Positions 6,783 to 8,094 of a stretch of DNA of 8,094 nucleotides are shown one piece after another; position 1 is the stretch's first letter, and each line of letters starts with the position of its first letter. A program made the position numbers and the translations under genes. The notes beneath the pieces are model-generated. The model saw only the letters and a list, made by a program, of their open reading frames with translations. It ran no database searches and was not told the origin of the DNA. This stretch comes from Acidobacteriota bacterium (GTDB lineage Bacteria; Acidobacteriota; Blastocatellia; Pyrinomonadales; Pyrinomonadaceae): NCBI GenBank assembly GCA_003222835.1, contig QHXE01000609.1:1-8094 (forward strand). The letters run 5' to 3'.

Positions 6783-7682
6783 TCAAATCGTGAAATCGGT
6801 TTGGGGAAGCCCAGTGTTTACGGACACGGTCAAGCCACTCAGATCGAGGGTCAGGCTGCCTTGGAGAAACTTTTGAATCCGGGAAGGAACTTCAATGCCA
6901 TTCACCGGCTGCCATCCAGAAAATTGGATTTCGAGCGGTTGATCTAAGAGGGCATTGGTGTCGGGATGCGTGTTGAAATCAATGGCTACGGGTAGGTTCG
7001 TAGCCGAATCAAGATAGAAGTCCACTTGGCTCAAGCGTTGAATCAGCGAAGTTGCTTTGCTTGTTTGTCCTGGTACGACGCGAGATATTTGGATGTGTTG
7101 GACCGTGACGCCTGCCTTCGTGTCATGGCCGATATAGGAAAAGGAAATCTGAGAGTCATTGAGAGCTGACTGAAGCGTGAGACCGGGGAAAAACCATGTA
7201 GGGTCGGCCCAACAGTTATGAAGAGGCATGGTGTGCCAAGTAGCATCCGGTCCAGACCATTTTGCTTGCGGAGGCGCGCCCGATCCGTTGCGGATCTCCG
7301 AACGCTGCCCCCCACTCAGCGAGAGCGCGATATTGGCTTCGTACCCCGTATGCGCTAAAAGAGTTGCGCTGCCACTCTCCTGGTCAGAGCCCGCAATGTA
7401 GCTTGCCGTTCCCTGGACGGTCGCGTCGGTGATCATAGTGTTGCCGACGAGCGCAGTTACGGCTTGGTTCGCGAGCGACACGGCTTGAGCGTCACGCGCC
7501 GGCAGACTGGTAGCCTGCGTCTGTGCATGTGCCTTGGTGCGCCGAGTTACGAAAGTACGGTGAAACCAACTTTCGCTGCGGCCGCTCGTGAAAGACTCCT
7601 TCCGCGGAGCACCGTAGGCTATGGCGCCCACCAAAATCACCAACACTGTCCCGGGCAGCACCAATCGAACAATTTTGCTCAT
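6783..7682 (-). CDS. Secreted LolA-like-fold protein of a family common in Acidobacteriota, function unknown
   Basis: This encodes 299 residues. Residues 4-25 are a signal peptide or anchor (IVRLVLPGTVLVILVGAIAYGA), followed by a basic linker rich in Arg, Lys and His. The rest appears mostly beta: an N-terminal region with AGSDQESGSATLLA and QRSEIR, a middle block KWSGPDATWH...HNCWADPTWFFPGL, and a C-terminal set of strands, VDFYLDSATNLPVAIDF, LEIQFSGWQPVNGIEVPSRI and LTLDLSGLTVSVNTGL. The alternating strand pattern with xGIxVPxRI resembles lipoprotein-carrier (LolA/LolB) folds. I recognise the overall pattern as a frequent, uncharacterised secreted acidobacterial family. It is the first gene of the minus-strand series, 30 bases before the RHS start, so it is probably co-transcribed and may help handle the RHS protein in the periplasm. 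A GGAGGAG ribosome binding site supports the start. Confidence 0.8.
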   Translation of the reverse strand: MSKIVRLVLPGTVLVILVGAIAYGAPRKESFTSGRSESWFHRTFVTRRTKAHAQTQATSLPARDAQAVSLANQAVTALVGNTMITDATVQGTASYIAGSDQESGSATLLAHTGYEANIALSLSGGQRSEIRNGSGAPPQAKWSGPDATWHTMPLHNCWADPTWFFPGLTLQSALNDSQISFSYIGHDTKAGVTVQHIQISRVVPGQTSKATSLIQRLSQVDFYLDSATNLPVAIDFNTHPDTNALLDQPLEIQFSGWQPVNGIEVPSRIQKFLQGSLTLDLSGLTVSVNTGLPQTDFTI

Positions 7683-7685
7683 GTG

Positions 7686-7692
7686 CTCCTCC
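7686..7692 (-). promoter_or_regulatory. Ribosome binding site of the LolA-like gene
   Basis: GGAGGAG on the minus strand stands three bases before the ATG at 7682 (five from its GGAGG core). It is a strong match and supports this start and efficient translation of the first gene of the series. Confidence 0.65.
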
Positions 7693-7716
7693 CATCAAAC
7701 CGTCGTCTAAGTAACA

Positions 7717-7733
7717 GCCAATTTCAAAACGGC
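7717..7733. promoter_or_regulatory. Palindrome close to the LolA-like gene start, possible operator
   Basis: The sequence has dyad symmetry GCC-N2-TTT-N-AAA-N2-GGC, 34 bases upstream of the ATG at 7682. The adjoining bases 7731-7740 (GGCAACTGCC) form a second, overlapping palindrome. Both lie where a repressor would block transcription of the minus-strand series. No regulator gene is in the window. Confidence 0.3.
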
Positions 7734-7850
7734 AACTGCCTTATCCCGCTTTGTGTTTGAGTCCAGCTCATCCACACACACGTCTACCGATTACATGGAG
7801 ATCGTCCGTTTCGAACAACCTCACCAACGCTGATGCTCTCTAGTTATGCC

Positions 7851-7865
7851 GAGTGCGTTGCACTC
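7851..7865. repeat. Perfect inverted repeat GAGTGC-GTT-GCACTC
   Basis: There are two six-base arms with a three-base centre. No T-run follows on either strand, so it is not an intrinsic terminator. It could be an operator or a short hairpin in the leader of either flanking transcript. Confidence 0.4.
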
Positions 7866-7890
7866 AGTATCTTGAATGTGAAAAACCACA

Positions 7891-7971
7891 GGTCTCAGGC
7901 CGTAATCTGGGAACCTACTGGGGAGGCGACCCCTTTCTGAGGAAACCCTATGCTGAACTTTCGCCGAGACC
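7891..7971. ncRNA. Candidate structured RNA element (strand uncertain)
   Basis: GGTCTCAGGC (7891-7900) can pair with GCCGAGACC (7963-7971), giving nine base pairs broken by one bulged A. Inside, GGG (7909-7911) can pair with CCC (7946-7948) and GGGG (7920-7923) with CCCC (7930-7933) around a six-base loop. CTCAG (7894-7898) can instead pair with CTGAG (7937-7941), which competes with the outer stem and so allows a two-state switch. The three stems nest properly. I recognise no named RNA family in it. As DNA the fold works on either strand; on the + strand it lies before the riboswitch-like blocks, on the minus strand in the long leader of the LolA-like gene. Confidence 0.35.
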
Positions 7972-8020
7972 ACCTGCGAGGGCTGGCAATTCAACTACGC
8001 GAGCGACTGTAGAAGATCGA

Positions 8021-8094
8021 AACTTCATAGGCAAGGGCAAAACCTGCGCAGATCACGCAAAGCTAATACAGATTAGGTTCTTTCTTTATAACGC
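8021..8094 (+). ncRNA. Possible c-di-GMP-I (GEMM) riboswitch core, cut by the window end
   Basis: GGGCAAAACC (8035-8044) and ACGCAAAGC (8055-8063) resemble the two most conserved blocks of the c-di-GMP-I aptamer, GGGCAAACC and GACGCAAAGC, in the right order. Against it: the first block has an extra A, the spacer is 10 bases rather than about 15, and it lacks a clear GNRA-capped hairpin. The following CTAAT-ACAG-ATTAG hairpin (8063-8076) is only a loose match to the expected second arm, and the 3' closing strand lies outside the window. A GEMM element would regulate a + strand gene to the right. It may be a divergent member or a chance likeness. Confidence 0.28.

Larger units (their letters stand above)
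7683..8094. other. Intergenic region of 412 bases before the minus-strand gene series
   Basis: No convincing gene is present on either strand; the longest frames are short and lack ribosome binding sites. The region should contain the promoter for the four-gene minus-strand series, but I find no good sigma-70 pair. It does hold a GCC-TTT-AAA-GGC palindrome close to the first gene, a GAGTGC/GCACTC palindrome, a self-complementary block and riboswitch-like blocks at the right edge, listed separately. A gene to the right beyond the window, read on the + strand, would also use this region. Confidence 0.6.

Noticed and set aside
7851..7865. Intrinsic terminator at the GAGTGC/GCACTC hairpin
   Set aside because: There is no run of T on either strand after the hairpin and the stem is only six pairs.
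7948..8028. Minus-strand frame of 26 codons (MKFRSSTVARVVELP...)
   Set aside because: It is too short, has no ribosome binding site and no recognised family, and lies over the structured element.

Overview
The window looks like a piece of an Acidobacteriota (Terriglobia-type) chromosome. This rests on protein style rather than on any marker gene. The large RHS protein has the N-terminal signature (GG-PFD-VN...LNVHFAIPV-GRGLPFNY) that recurs in the many secreted RHS proteins of that phylum. The gene before it belongs to a secreted family I associate with the same group, and the small + strand gene carries a basic MSASAKARIAKAQRKRWAK block that is also common there. No rRNA, tRNA, CRISPR array, transposase or complete mobile element is visible.

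Layout, left to right. (1) 49-291 (+) is a small, very basic two-part helical protein with a good ribosome binding site. A doubtful second + strand frame (300-581) follows and runs tail-to-tail into the next gene. (2) 447-7682 is one co-directional minus-strand series of four genes. In transcription order these are a secreted LolA-like-fold protein (7682-6783), a 1567-residue Sec-exported RHS/YD-repeat protein (6752-2049), a membrane-anchored PD40 beta-propeller protein (1934-957) and a GspG-like type II pseudopilin (935-447). The gaps are about 30, 114 and 21 bases. (3) 7683-8094 holds no convincing gene. It contains palindromes that could be operators, a strongly self-complementary 81-base block, and at the right edge two sequence blocks that resemble the conserved core of a c-di-GMP-I (GEMM) riboswitch, cut by the window end.

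How the parts may work together (inference): all four minus-strand products have export or membrane-targeting signals and are envelope or secreted proteins. The arrangement suggests a cell-surface module. The RHS protein would be the large displayed or released shell with a variable C-terminal tip, and the pseudopilin, which has no other secretion genes beside it, would adapt a type II secretion machine encoded elsewhere. The propeller and LolA-like proteins would be accessory envelope factors. The RHS tip has a cysteine-rich hinge and a His/Asn-motif domain. No typical small immunity gene follows directly; the next gene is the membrane-anchored propeller.
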